Assembly: GCA_035570495.1 (NCBI GenBank)
Contig: DATMLO010000081.1
Span: 1 to 42,459, forward strand
From: DATARH01 sp035570495
GTDB lineage: Bacteria > Pseudomonadota > Alphaproteobacteria > ATCC43930 > CGMCC-115725
Length of the DNA stretch: 42,459 bases
Direction: 5' to 3'
Part shown: in pieces, positions 1 through 7,905 of the stretch
Numbering within the stretch: position 1 is the stretch's first letter
Layout of the letters: every line of letters begins with the position of its first letter
Translations under genes and position numbers: made by a program
The notes under the pieces: model-generated
What the model saw: the letters and a program-made list of their open reading frames with translations, nothing else
What the model was told of the DNA's origin: nothing
Databases searched by the model: none

Positions 1-759
1 CGTTCCCGCCAAATTCTCCATGACGCCGACGGCGAACCCGCCAAGAACCGCACCGCCCGGGCTGGTCAGTCCCCCAAGCACCGCGCCGGCGAAACCATAA
101 AGCAGGACGCCGATCATCATATTCGGCTCGAGGAACACGACGGGAGCGACAAGCATCCCCGCGACCGCACCGATCGCCGCCGCCATGCCCCAACCCAGCG
201 CTGTCATCCAGCCGACGCGGATCCCCACGAGCCGCGCCGATTCAGGATTGGCTGCGGCGGCGCGCATCGCCAGCCCTAGCCGCGTGCCACGGAAGAACAC
301 GTAGAGCAGGGCAAGCAGCAACAACGTCACGCCGATCATGCCGGCTTCGTGCGTGTCGACCAGCCCGCCGAGCAAAGACGTATGCCCAAACGGGGTCGGG
401 AAGGTCTTGACCGTGTAGTCCCAGATCTGCCCCGCCGAGCTGTTGAGAATGCTGAACAGCGCGATGAACGCGACGACCTGGCTCAGGATCGGCGCCTTCT
501 GGACGGGGCGGAACAGCACCCGGTCGATCAGCACGCCGGCGATGAACGAGATGACCACGGCGAGCGCGAACGCGACCCAATAGGGCATGCCCCAGGCGAT
601 CAGCTGCCAGGCGATAAACGTCGAGAACATCGCCATCTCGCCCTGGGCGAAATTGAGATGGTCGATCGCCTGGAAGATCATCACGACGGCGAGCGCGACG
701 CAGGCGTAGATCGCGCCATTCGCCAGACCCGCCATGACCTGCTGCAGCAGCATTTCCAT
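1..759 (-). CDS. livH: Branched-chain amino-acid ABC transporter permease LivH (partial, 3' end cut by window edge)
   Basis: Inner-membrane permease of a high-affinity branched-chain amino-acid (or related amide) importer. Reading from ATG at 759, 253 codons are open to base 1. The N-terminus (MEMLLQQVMAGLANGAIYAC) is the typical LivH opening, followed by a hydrophobic helix and the family stretch HLNFAQGEMAMF. Further hydrophobic segments follow, with the permease loop region near AAAANPESARLVGIR. LivH is usually about 290 residues, so roughly 40 are missing. It starts 3 bp after the livF stop, so it is translated from the same transcript. The solute-binding protein and the LivM permease are not in the window and may lie to the left. 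Substrate is inferred from the family only. Confidence 0.93.
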   Translation of the reverse strand, partial: MEMLLQQVMAGLANGAIYACVALAVVMIFQAIDHLNFAQGEMAMFSTFIAWQLIAWGMPYWVAFALAVVISFIAGVLIDRVLFRPVQKAPILSQVVAFIALFSILNSSAGQIWDYTVKTFPTPFGHTSLLGGLVDTHEAGMIGVTLLLLALLYVFFRGTRLGLAMRAAAANPESARLVGIRVGWMTALGWGMAAAIGAVAGMLVAPVVFLEPNMMIGVLLYGFAGAVLGGLTSPGGAVLGGFAVGVMENLAGT

Positions 760-762
760 GCG

Positions 763-1470
763 CTAATACCCGAGATAGGAGCGGCGGATCGACTCGTCGG
801 CGCCGACGACATCGGCCGGCGCGTCCATCACCACGCGGCCGGTTTCGAGCAGATAGGCGTGCTCCGCCAATTCGAGCGCGAGCGCCGCATTCTGCTCGAC
901 GACCAGCATCGCCACTCCGGTTTCCTCGTTGATGCGGCGCAGGATCGCGAACAGCTCCTCGACGATCAGCGGCGCCAGTCCAAAGGACGGCTCGTCGAGC
1001 AGCAACAGGCGCGGCCGCAGCATCAACGCACGGCCGACCGCCAGCATCTGCTGCTCGCCGCCGGACAAGGTGCCCGCCTGCTGCGCGTGCCGCTCCTTGA
1101 GGCGCGGGAAATTGACGTAGATGCGCTCGATGTCGTCGGCGATCTCGCGCCGGTTCCGGCGCGTCATCGCACCGAGCTGGAGGTTCTCCTCGACGGTCAG
1201 CCGCACGAAGGTGCCGCGCCCCTCGGGGACATGCGCGACACCCAACCGTACCACGTCCTCCGTCGCCCAGCCGGCAATCGACTTGCCATCGAAACGGATG
1301 TTGCCGGCGACGCGCACCATGCCGCAGATCGAGCGCAGCACCGTGGTCTTGCCGGCGCCGTTGGCGCCGAGCAGCGTGCGCACCTGACCTTCGTCGAGGC
1401 TGAAGCCGACATCGTAAAGCGCTTGGTTTTGGCCGTAAAACGCGTTGAGCCCGGACACTTCGAGCATCAT
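763..1470 (-). CDS. livF: Branched-chain amino-acid ABC transporter ATP-binding protein LivF
   Basis: Cytoplasmic ATPase of the LivGF pair that powers the importer. The 235-residue length is normal for LivF. Visible motifs are Walker A GANGAGKT (about 35-42), signature LSGGEQQ (135-141) and Walker B LLLLDEP (155-161), with VEQN in the switch region as is usual in LivF. The C-terminal SYLGY is a LivF hallmark. Its ATG overlaps the livG stop by 4 bp (ATGA), indicating translational coupling. A second Met directly follows the first, so the start could be one codon later. Specificity among branched-chain amino acids, amides or urea cannot be read from the sequence. Confidence 0.95.
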   Translation of the reverse strand: MMLEVSGLNAFYGQNQALYDVGFSLDEGQVRTLLGANGAGKTTVLRSICGMVRVAGNIRFDGKSIAGWATEDVVRLGVAHVPEGRGTFVRLTVEENLQLGAMTRRNRREIADDIERIYVNFPRLKERHAQQAGTLSGGEQQMLAVGRALMLRPRLLLLDEPSFGLAPLIVEELFAILRRINEETGVAMLVVEQNAALALELAEHAYLLETGRVVMDAPADVVGADESIRRSYLGY

Positions 1471-2258
1471 GCCGCGTGCTCCCGGGTGGTGCCGAGATAG
1501 GCACGGATCACGTCTTCGTTACGCTGTACCTCGGCCGGCGTGCCCTCGGCGATCTTGCGGCCGAAATCGAGCGCTACGACCTTGTCGGACACCGACATGA
1601 CGAGGTTCATGTGATGCTCGACGAGCAGCACGGTGACCTGTTGCTCGTCACGTATCCGCCGGATCAGCGCGCCCAACTCGCCGACATCGCCGTGATTGAG
1701 CCCTCCCGCCGGCTCGTCGAGCAGCAGGAGCTTGGGGCGGGCAGCCAGCGCTCGCGCAAGCTCGATACGCTTGCGCGTACCGAGCGGTAGCCCGTCGGCC
1801 GGACGACGCGCGACGCCTTCGAGATCGAGCAGCTTCAGCAGCGACCAGGCGAAATCGGTTAGCTCGCGTTCCTGGCGGCGGGCCCAGGGCAGGCGCAGCC
1901 CGTCGCTGACAAAGTCGCTGCGGCTTCGGGCGTGCGCGCCGATCCTGACGTTGTCGAGCACCGATTGCGGGCCGAACAGCGCCAGGTTCTGAAAGGTGCG
2001 GGCGATGCCGATCTCGGCGATGCGGTGCGCCGGACGGTGCAACGTCGATTGGCCTTCAAACAGGATATCGCCGCGATTAGGGGTGTACAGCCGACTGACG
2101 CAATTGAAGAGCGTCGTCTTGCCGGCACCGTTCGGGCCGATCAGCCCGAGGATATGGCCTTCGTCGATCGTGAACGAAACGCCATCGAGCGCGACAATGC
2201 CGCCAAAGCGCAACGCGATGTCGCGGACATCGAGCAACGGGTCGCGCACCGTCACCAT
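1467..2258 (-). CDS. livG: Branched-chain amino-acid ABC transporter ATP-binding protein LivG
   Basis: Second ATPase of the importer. I start it at ATG 2258 (MVTVRDPLLDVRDIALRFGG), giving 263 residues, close to the usual 250-260. The frame stays open to 2522, but that extension has no family character. Motifs are Walker A GPNGAGKT (41-48), the LivG-type degenerate signature PLGTRKR (about 158-164), Walker B LLLLDEP (177-183) and the switch histidine in LLVEHHM (about 215). It is the first gene of the visible livG-livF-livH operon. Its promoter should lie in the 319-bp intergenic stretch shared with the divergent zinc-ribbon gene. Confidence 0.94.
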   Translation of the reverse strand: MVTVRDPLLDVRDIALRFGGIVALDGVSFTIDEGHILGLIGPNGAGKTTLFNCVSRLYTPNRGDILFEGQSTLHRPAHRIAEIGIARTFQNLALFGPQSVLDNVRIGAHARSRSDFVSDGLRLPWARRQERELTDFAWSLLKLLDLEGVARRPADGLPLGTRKRIELARALAARPKLLLLDEPAGGLNHGDVGELGALIRRIRDEQQVTVLLVEHHMNLVMSVSDKVVALDFGRKIAEGTPAEVQRNEDVIRAYLGTTREHAA

Positions 2259-2577
2259 GCCTATCGCCGGCCCATAGCACCACGCTGGCCCGGCCGGCCG
2301 GCATCGGCAACGTGCATTCCCATCCCCCGCGCTTATTGCGCCTACAATGGCGCGGGGCAAGGTGCCGAGGGGTGCAGGCGAAGTCAAGGCGGAGGAGTGT
2401 CGCGTCGTTCTCTCTATCGTGATTAAGCTTGTTGTGTCGCTTTTCGGCTGTAACGCTGCCCGATAAACAAGCAATCGGCCAGGCTCCGTGAGGCTGTCGC
2501 CTGAGCCGGGCTGGATCGACAAACAGCGGTAAATCCGCGATCATCCGGGGCAAGGTAAAAACCAGCGGCTAGCATTG
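2259..2577. other. Divergent intergenic region livG / zinc-ribbon gene
   Basis: This 319-bp stretch lies between two divergent genes and must hold both their promoters. An open frame on the minus strand (to 2522) extends livG, but its translation is rich in Arg, Cys and Pro and unlike ABC ATPases. I see no RNA gene, strong hairpin or convincing sigma-70 hexamer pair. The part at about 2400-2550 is somewhat richer in A and T, as expected of promoter DNA. Confidence 0.5.
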
Positions 2578-3231
2578 ATGATCCTCGTCTGCCCGACCTG
2601 CACCACCCGCTACAAGGTCGATGACGAGGCGGTGAGCCGGCCCTCCGGCCGCACCGTGCGTTGCGCCAATTGCGGGCATAGCTGGCGTCATGTCGCGCCG
2701 TCGTCGCCAGGCATCGTGCGGCTGCGTGAGCGTGTCGAGGCCGCCGAGAAGGGCGAGCTGACGTTGGAGCCGCGCCCGGCGATCACCGCCCCGGTCCCGC
2801 CGCGTCGGCGATCGGGCTCGGGGCTTGGCTGGGTGATCGTGATCTTGCTGATTGGCGCCGCGGCGGTCGGGGCGATCTTCGCGCGCAACCAGGTGGTCGC
2901 GCTATGGCCGCCGGCGGCGCAGATTTACGAGCGGGTCGGGCTGAGCACCGGGCCGCTCGGCGTGGGGCTCGACATCGCCAATGTCGCGACGACGCGCAAT
3001 GCCGACGGGCTGATCGTCGAAGGCGACATCACCAACAAAGTCGGGGTGACTCACTCGGTGCCGCATCTGCGGGTCGCGCTGCGTGACGCCAGCCAGCACG
3101 AGCTGGTGTTCAAGATCATCGAGCCGCCGCGCGAGAAGCTGCTGCCCGGCGAGACGAGCCATTTCGTTGTCGGCTTCCTGCCGGCGCCGGAAGGGGCGGT
3201 CGGCGTGCTGGTGACGTTCGCCGCGGGATAA
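2578..3231 (+). CDS. MJ0042-type zinc-ribbon / DUF3426 membrane protein
   Basis: 217 residues starting at ATG 2578; a TTG codon directly precedes it. The N-terminus carries a zinc ribbon with two CxxC knuckles (C5/C8 and C29/C32) of the MJ0042 family common in alphaproteobacteria (MILVCPTC, CANCGHSW). A basic, proline-rich linker leads to a single transmembrane helix at about 83-101 (GWVIVILLIGAAAVGAIF). The C-terminal part (about 105-217) is the DUF3426-like domain, predicted to be periplasmic, with a beta-rich pattern resembling FxLyD-type domains. The combination suggests a cytoplasmic zinc-binding head linked to a periplasmic domain. The function is not established. Confidence 0.85.
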   Translation: MILVCPTCTTRYKVDDEAVSRPSGRTVRCANCGHSWRHVAPSSPGIVRLRERVEAAEKGELTLEPRPAITAPVPPRRRSGSGLGWVIVILLIGAAAVGAIFARNQVVALWPPAAQIYERVGLSTGPLGVGLDIANVATTRNADGLIVEGDITNKVGVTHSVPHLRVALRDASQHELVFKIIEPPREKLLPGETSHFVVGFLPAPEGAVGVLVTFAAG

Positions 3232-3234
3232 GGT

Positions 3235-3957
3235 TTAGTGACGCCGCGCCAGATATTCGGCGCGGGCAAGTTGCCGCAGTCGCGCCATACGCTGGCCGAC
3301 GGTCGTCGGTCGACCGCCGCCGAACATAATCGGCCTGCCGTAGCCGTGGCCCGCGCTGATTACCAGCTCGCCCTTGTCGTTAAAATGGATTTCCCGACCG
3401 TCGAACAACAGCCGGCCGAGCCCGGTATCGTCGAGGTCCCAGTTGCGCACCGGGCCTGAGTCGATATGGATGAACCCGGAATTCGGATACCAGCCAACGC
3501 CGCCGCGCTTCATCGCGCGCGCCGCTTGCATGGCCTCGACAAGCTTGGCGCCGAAATGCACGTCGAGCGCGCGGCCGTAGATATGCTGGCTGTTCTCGGC
3601 AACCCCGAATGTCGTCCGCGCCAGCATCTCGTTGGTTTCGCGCGTCCGGTAGGCCGACAAGATTTGCGCCTCGTTCTGCCCGGTCGCGCTCATCACCGCC
3701 GATAGGAAATCGAGCGCCTCGACATCGCAAGGGATCGTCGCGCCAGTATGGAAATCGCGCAGGAACTCGGACAACTCGGACATCGCCGTCGCGATTGGCC
3801 CATTGTCGTCGCGATAGGCGCCGTCAAAAGTCTCGCCGGTATGCGCGTTGGTCAGTTTCAGCCGCGACGGGCCAGGCGGCGGCGCGGGCACCGCACGAGC
3901 CATTCCCGGCAGCATGACCGTGCCGGCGATAATCGAGAGCAGCAGTCGACGATCCAT
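3235..3957 (-). CDS. Exported DUF882 (M15/MepK-like) peptidoglycan peptidase-like protein
   Basis: 240 residues from ATG 3957; a TTG lies two codons upstream in frame. The N-terminus MDRRLLLSIIAGTVMLPGMA has an arginine pair and a hydrophobic core, so export by Tat or Sec followed by cleavage near ARA is likely. The body matches the DUF882 family: LSAYRT, then NSQHIYGRALDVHF with putative zinc ligands H125 and D132, and GFIHIDSGPVRNW with H164. In characterised relatives (MepK/YcbK) this H-D-H set belongs to an LD/DD-type murein endopeptidase, so a role in opening peptidoglycan crosslinks is inferred. It converges on the zinc-ribbon gene with only 3 bp between the stops. Confidence 0.86.
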   Translation of the reverse strand: MDRRLLLSIIAGTVMLPGMARAVPAPPPGPSRLKLTNAHTGETFDGAYRDDNGPIATAMSELSEFLRDFHTGATIPCDVEALDFLSAVMSATGQNEAQILSAYRTRETNEMLARTTFGVAENSQHIYGRALDVHFGAKLVEAMQAARAMKRGGVGWYPNSGFIHIDSGPVRNWDLDDTGLGRLLFDGREIHFNDKGELVISAGHGYGRPIMFGGGRPTTVGQRMARLRQLARAEYLARRH

Positions 3958-3993
3958 GACCAATAATAAAAACGCCCGAAGTCTAAGACGGCC

Positions 3994-6459
3994 TCAAAAC
4001 TGACGCAGCAGCCGGTCGATGTAGTCGAGTTCAATGGCCGGGCGCGACCGCTCTCCGGCCCGCCGGCGCAATTCGTCGAGGATTTCCCGCGACTTCTGCA
4101 GCACGGTGTCGTCGGGAATCGCGACGTTGCCCTGATCGTACGTGCCGTTCGCCGAAAGCGGCCGGCCGAACGGGTCGCGGTCGATGCTGTCGGGTGGCAA
4201 CTGCCCGGTTGCGTCGAACTCGCCGGGGCTGCCGCTCTTCGAGGCCTGATCCTGAAGTTGCTTGGCGAAGTCGCGCGCGCCTTGCTGCAGCTGGTCGAGC
4301 GCCTCGCTCTGTGGGCCGACCGCGTCGCCTGGGGCGCCGTGCCGCAATGCGCCAACCGCGTCGTGCATATCACGTTCGGCCCGGCCGAGCGGGTCGGGGA
4401 TATCGCCGAGCCCGTCGCTCATATGCCGCATCATGTCGCCGAGGGTGCGGCGCAGCGCCTCCTGCTGCTGCGCGGCATCGCCTAGATCGCCGAGCGGCGA
4501 CCCGGTGTCGCTGTCACCGGGTTGCGCGTTCTGCCCCATCTGATTACCGCCGTCTTGGCTCGGCCCTGGGCGGCGTTGCGCGCGGTAGCTGCGGTCGAGC
4601 AGCTGTTGCTGCTTCTGCATCAGGTCCCGTAGGTCACGCATCATCTGTTGGGCCTGGTCGTTGCCGCGCTGACCCTGCCCGGGACGCGCCGTGCGCAGGT
4701 TTTCGAGCATGTCCTGAAGCTGCGACAGCAGTTGGCGCGCCTGTTCCTTGTCGCCGCTGCGCGCGAGCTCACGAGCCCGGTCGAGCATGCGCTGCAAGTC
4801 GCGCTGCGTGACCACCCTCGCTGGCGGCGGCTGATCGTCGGCCGGGTTGTTCTGCAGGTTCTGTGCGAGCGATTGCAAGTAGCGGTCGAGCGCTTGATTC
4901 AGCTCGCCCATCAACCGGTCGATCTCTTCGTCCGGCGCATTGTTGGCGAGCGCGTTCTGCAGCTCCTGCTGCAGCCGGCGCAGGTCGCTTTCGGCAAGCG
5001 ACATGCCGCGATCCTCGATGCGCAGCGCGATATCCCAAAGCAGCGGCACGACCGCTGCTGCCGCGGGCTCCGCCTCGCCTTGCCGCAAGCGATCGGCGGC
5101 GACGGCCAGCGCCAGATAGGCGATCGCGTCGTCGTGGAACATCGTCGGCTGCTTGTCGAGGTCATCGAGAATTTCGGCCACGACGTCGCGCGAATTGGCG
5201 TCCTTCACCAACTCCTTGCGCTGCTCGATGATCGCTCGCGCCACGGGGTTGGTGAAGCTCCGCTCCGGCAAGGTCATGCGCACCGGCGCGCTCTCGCCGG
5301 TCTGGCCGAGCGCATCGCTCGCGACGACGGAAACCTCGACGGGCAGGCCCGCCCAGGGATGCGGCGACAGATCCTGATAGCTGGTCGCGTGCGCATCCTT
5401 GAGGTGAAGGCCGGGCAGAGCCAGGGCAATCTCCACAGCCTGTCCCGGCTTACCGCTCGCCTTCTCATCGGCGCGGCGGATGACCAGCTTGACGCCCTCG
5501 ACGCCGTAATCGTCGGTCGCGCGGTATTCGATGCGCAGCGCGGCGCGCGGGGTCGCGCCCGGCGGCTGGGCAAAGGCGGCTGTCGGCGGGTTGTCGGGGA
5601 TGATCTCGATCGGCCAGCGGCCGAGCGTGGCGCCGCCCTGGGTGACCGTCAGCGACTGCCCTTTGTGCAGCACCGCCTGGGCCTGGAAATTCGTCTGGTC
5701 GATCACCTTGAAGTCGCTCGTCTGCGCGTCGATCGCGAGACGTGGCAGCGTTCGCCCGCCATGAATCTGCGCCAAAACCGTGCTGCCGGTCGGCACGCGG
5801 ATGGGCCCTAGCGTATCGGCGCGCAGGAATTGCGGCGGCAAGCCCGTGTAATCGGGCGGTGTGATCCAGATATCGAAGCTGGCCGTCGCCGCGGCAGCAC
5901 CGCCATCCCAGGTCGGCGCCAGCGCGCGGCCGATGCGCGCGCGCCAATCACCGCCGGCGTCGATCGCGCCGATCAACAACAGGATTGCGAGTACCGCACG
6001 CAAACCCCAGGGGTCGTGTCGCGCCAGTCCCGCGGCGGGCCAGCCGACGCGCAGCCGTCTCGCCGCGTCCTCCATGCGCTTGCGATGTGCCGCCCACAGG
6101 CTGGCCGCCGCGTCATCGAGCGGCACGCTGGGGCTGTCGGCCAGCGCGGCGAGTGGGCGGTGCGCAAGGTCGCTATTGAGCTCGATCCGGCGGCGGGCGG
6201 TCGGCACATCGGGCCAGACCAGAGCCCGCAGCCCCCAGATCGCCGCGGCGACAAACGCCAATGCGAAACCGGCAAGGATCGCGGCATGGAGGATCGGCGG
6301 CACAAGCTCGGCCAAGTCGAACAGCGCCGCGGCCAGGAAAAACCCGATGACGCACAGCATCGGCCAGAGCGACGGCCACACCTGCTCCCAGACGAGCGCC
6401 GCCCGCGACAGCAGCACCCGTCGGACAAGTAGGCGTTGTGGCGCGTTGTCCGGCGTCAT
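3994..6459 (-). CDS. TIGR02302 / DUF4175 family membrane protein
   Basis: 821 residues from ATG 6459, which overlaps the lysA stop by 4 bp (ATGA). Hydrophobic helices lie near residues 31-50, 55-75 and about 140-157. A long periplasmic region follows with beta-rich segments (WITPPDYTGLPPQFL). The C-terminal half is a low-complexity, Q-, R- and D-rich helical part with repeated QQL/RDL patterns that could form coiled coil. This architecture and the position next to lysA match the alphaproteobacterial TIGR02302/DUF4175 family, whose function is not known. Coupling to argH, lptM and lysA is clear from the overlaps, but no biochemical role follows from it. Length is typical of the family (about 800-870). 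Confidence 0.88.
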   Translation of the reverse strand: MTPDNAPQRLLVRRVLLSRAALVWEQVWPSLWPMLCVIGFFLAAALFDLAELVPPILHAAILAGFALAFVAAAIWGLRALVWPDVPTARRRIELNSDLAHRPLAALADSPSVPLDDAAASLWAAHRKRMEDAARRLRVGWPAAGLARHDPWGLRAVLAILLLIGAIDAGGDWRARIGRALAPTWDGGAAAATASFDIWITPPDYTGLPPQFLRADTLGPIRVPTGSTVLAQIHGGRTLPRLAIDAQTSDFKVIDQTNFQAQAVLHKGQSLTVTQGGATLGRWPIEIIPDNPPTAAFAQPPGATPRAALRIEYRATDDYGVEGVKLVIRRADEKASGKPGQAVEIALALPGLHLKDAHATSYQDLSPHPWAGLPVEVSVVASDALGQTGESAPVRMTLPERSFTNPVARAIIEQRKELVKDANSRDVVAEILDDLDKQPTMFHDDAIAYLALAVAADRLRQGEAEPAAAAVVPLLWDIALRIEDRGMSLAESDLRRLQQELQNALANNAPDEEIDRLMGELNQALDRYLQSLAQNLQNNPADDQPPPARVVTQRDLQRMLDRARELARSGDKEQARQLLSQLQDMLENLRTARPGQGQRGNDQAQQMMRDLRDLMQKQQQLLDRSYRAQRRPGPSQDGGNQMGQNAQPGDSDTGSPLGDLGDAAQQQEALRRTLGDMMRHMSDGLGDIPDPLGRAERDMHDAVGALRHGAPGDAVGPQSEALDQLQQGARDFAKQLQDQASKSGSPGEFDATGQLPPDSIDRDPFGRPLSANGTYDQGNVAIPDDTVLQKSREILDELRRRAGERSRPAIELDYIDRLLRQF

Positions 6460-7730
6460 GAGGCGAGCCAATCGGGCACGGTGTCGAGCGCCAGCAGCTC
6501 CTCAAGGCTCGGCCGTGCACGGATGACCGCAAAGCGGTCGCCATCGACCAGCACCTCCGGCACGAGAGGGCGGGTGTTGTAGGCCGAGCTCATCACCGCG
6601 CCATAGGCGCCCGCGGTCATGAACGCCACCAGCTCGCCCTCGTCGAGCGGCGGCAGTTCGCGGTCGCGGGTAAAAGTGTCGGTCGTCTCGCAGACCGGCC
6701 CGACCACGTCCGCGGGCGACAGCGTGGCGCCCGACGCCGGTTCGCGAACCGGCAGGATGCGGTGTTCGGCCTTGTACATCGCCGGACGCACCAGATCGTT
6801 CATCGCCGCATCGACGACGACGATCCGCCGCCCGCCATCCTTGACGTAAACGACGGTCGAAACCAAAGCGCCCGCCGCCGCCACCATGAAGCGTCCGGGC
6901 TCAAATGCCAGCGCCACGTCGAGCGGGCCGAAGACCTCGCGCACCATCGCCGCGTATTGCGCGGGTGTGGAAGGAACCTCGTCGCCGTAAGGCACCGTTA
7001 GACCGCCGCCGAGATCGACCCCGCGCACCGAGCATCCCTGCTGACGCAGCGCCAGCACCAACCCGGCGACGCGCTCGAACGCGGCACGGCTCGGCCCGAG
7101 ATCGACGATCTGCGAGCCGATATGCACGGCAAGGCCGACCGGCTCGATGCCGGGCAGCTCCGCGGCAAGGCGATAGGCGGCGATCACCTCGTCATGAGCG
7201 ATGCCGAATTTGTCTTCTTTGCGGCCGGTCGCTATGTCGCTGTGGGTGCGCGCGGCGACATCGGGATTGACCCGGATCGCGACGCGCGTCTTGCGGTCTC
7301 GTGCGCTCGCCAGCCCGCTCAGCTGCCGCAGTTCCGAGACCGACTCGACATTGATCTGGTGAATGCCGGCGTCGAGCGCGGCGGCCAGCTCGGCGCTCGT
7401 CTTGCCGACTCCGGAAAAGACGATGCGCTCCGCCGGGATGCCGGCGGCCAAAGCGCGCCGCAGCTCGCCTTCGGACACGACATCCGCGCCGGCGCCTAGT
7501 CCGGCGAACACCCGCAGCACCGCCTGGTTCGAGTTGGCCTTGACGGCGTAGCAGATAAGCGGAACGTCAGGCGCGAAGGCGGCGGCGAAAGCGCGGTATT
7601 GTGCCCGCATCGCGCCCGCCGAATAGAGGTAGAACGGCGTACCGACCGCCGCCGCGACGCGCGCGACCGGCACATTCTCGGCACACAACTCGCCGTCGCG
7701 GTAAGCAAAACTCTCCGTCAAGCGCGCCAT
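6456..7730 (-). CDS. lysA: Diaminopimelate decarboxylase
   Basis: PLP-dependent decarboxylation of meso-diaminopimelate to L-lysine, the last step of lysine synthesis. 424 residues from ATG 7730; a TTG lies two codons upstream in frame. The family pattern is present throughout: TPFYLYSAGAM, the PLP lysine K64 in YAVKANSN, HIGSQIVDL, the glycine-rich LGGGLTVPYG, EPGRFMVA, and the C-terminal VCETTDTFTRDR and GAYGAVMSSAYN. It sits third in argH-lptM-lysA-DUF4175, with its stop overlapping the next start (ATGA). No missing residue or truncation is visible. Confidence 0.97.
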   Translation of the reverse strand: MARLTESFAYRDGELCAENVPVARVAAAVGTPFYLYSAGAMRAQYRAFAAAFAPDVPLICYAVKANSNQAVLRVFAGLGAGADVVSEGELRRALAAGIPAERIVFSGVGKTSAELAAALDAGIHQINVESVSELRQLSGLASARDRKTRVAIRVNPDVAARTHSDIATGRKEDKFGIAHDEVIAAYRLAAELPGIEPVGLAVHIGSQIVDLGPSRAAFERVAGLVLALRQQGCSVRGVDLGGGLTVPYGDEVPSTPAQYAAMVREVFGPLDVALAFEPGRFMVAAAGALVSTVVYVKDGGRRIVVVDAAMNDLVRPAMYKAEHRILPVREPASGATLSPADVVGPVCETTDTFTRDRELPPLDEGELVAFMTAGAYGAVMSSAYNTRPLVPEVLVDGDRFAVIRARPSLEELLALDTVPDWLAS

Positions 7731-7740
7731 CCGCAACGCA

Positions 7741-7905
7741 TCATTGCTTCGGATAAGGTTGCGGGTAGGTGCTCGGCTCGCCGGGCGGCGGCACCGGGGG
7801 CCCTTTCTTGCCGCAGCCGGCGAGCATCGCGGCGACCATCAGCGCGAGAATGACCTGCGCGGCCGGCGAAGGACGGGTGCGGGCGATGATGGGATACTGA
7901 CTCAT
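7741..7905 (-). CDS. lptM: Small LptM-like lipoprotein
   Basis: 54 residues, found by reading the minus strand between argH and lysA: MSQYPIIARTRP, a hydrophobic stretch, then the lipobox LAGC followed by GKKGPPVPPPGEP. Cys followed by a GKKGP-type sequence and a short proline-rich tail is the signature of the LptM/YifL family, outer-membrane lipoproteins implicated in LptD maturation in E. coli. The ATG at 7905 overlaps the argH stop at 7902-7904 (ATGA), and lysA begins 10 bp after its stop. Placement between argH and lysA is common in alphaproteobacteria. The assignment rests on a short motif, so the family name is likely but orthology of function is inferred. Confidence 0.85.
   Translation of the reverse strand: MSQYPIIARTRPSPAAQVILALMVAAMLAGCGKKGPPVPPPGEPSTYPQPYPKQ

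Noticed and set aside
349..1500. Long plus-strand frame opposite livF
   Set aside because: Antisense to livF; highly charged and D/H/R-rich translation as expected of the complement of a GC-rich gene.
242..1504. Long minus-strand frame spanning livH and livF
   Set aside because: Its translation is Arg/Ala/Pro-rich with no domain, and the true livF and livH frames cover the same bases with clear motifs.
4648..5811. 387-codon plus-strand frame inside DUF4175
   Set aside because: Antisense shadow of the 821-residue minus-strand gene, with no recognisable domain or ribosome-binding site.
6972..7000. EcfG-type promoter match GGAACC-N17-CGTT on the plus strand
   Set aside because: It lies antisense within lysA with no plus-strand gene behind it, so it is probably a chance match.
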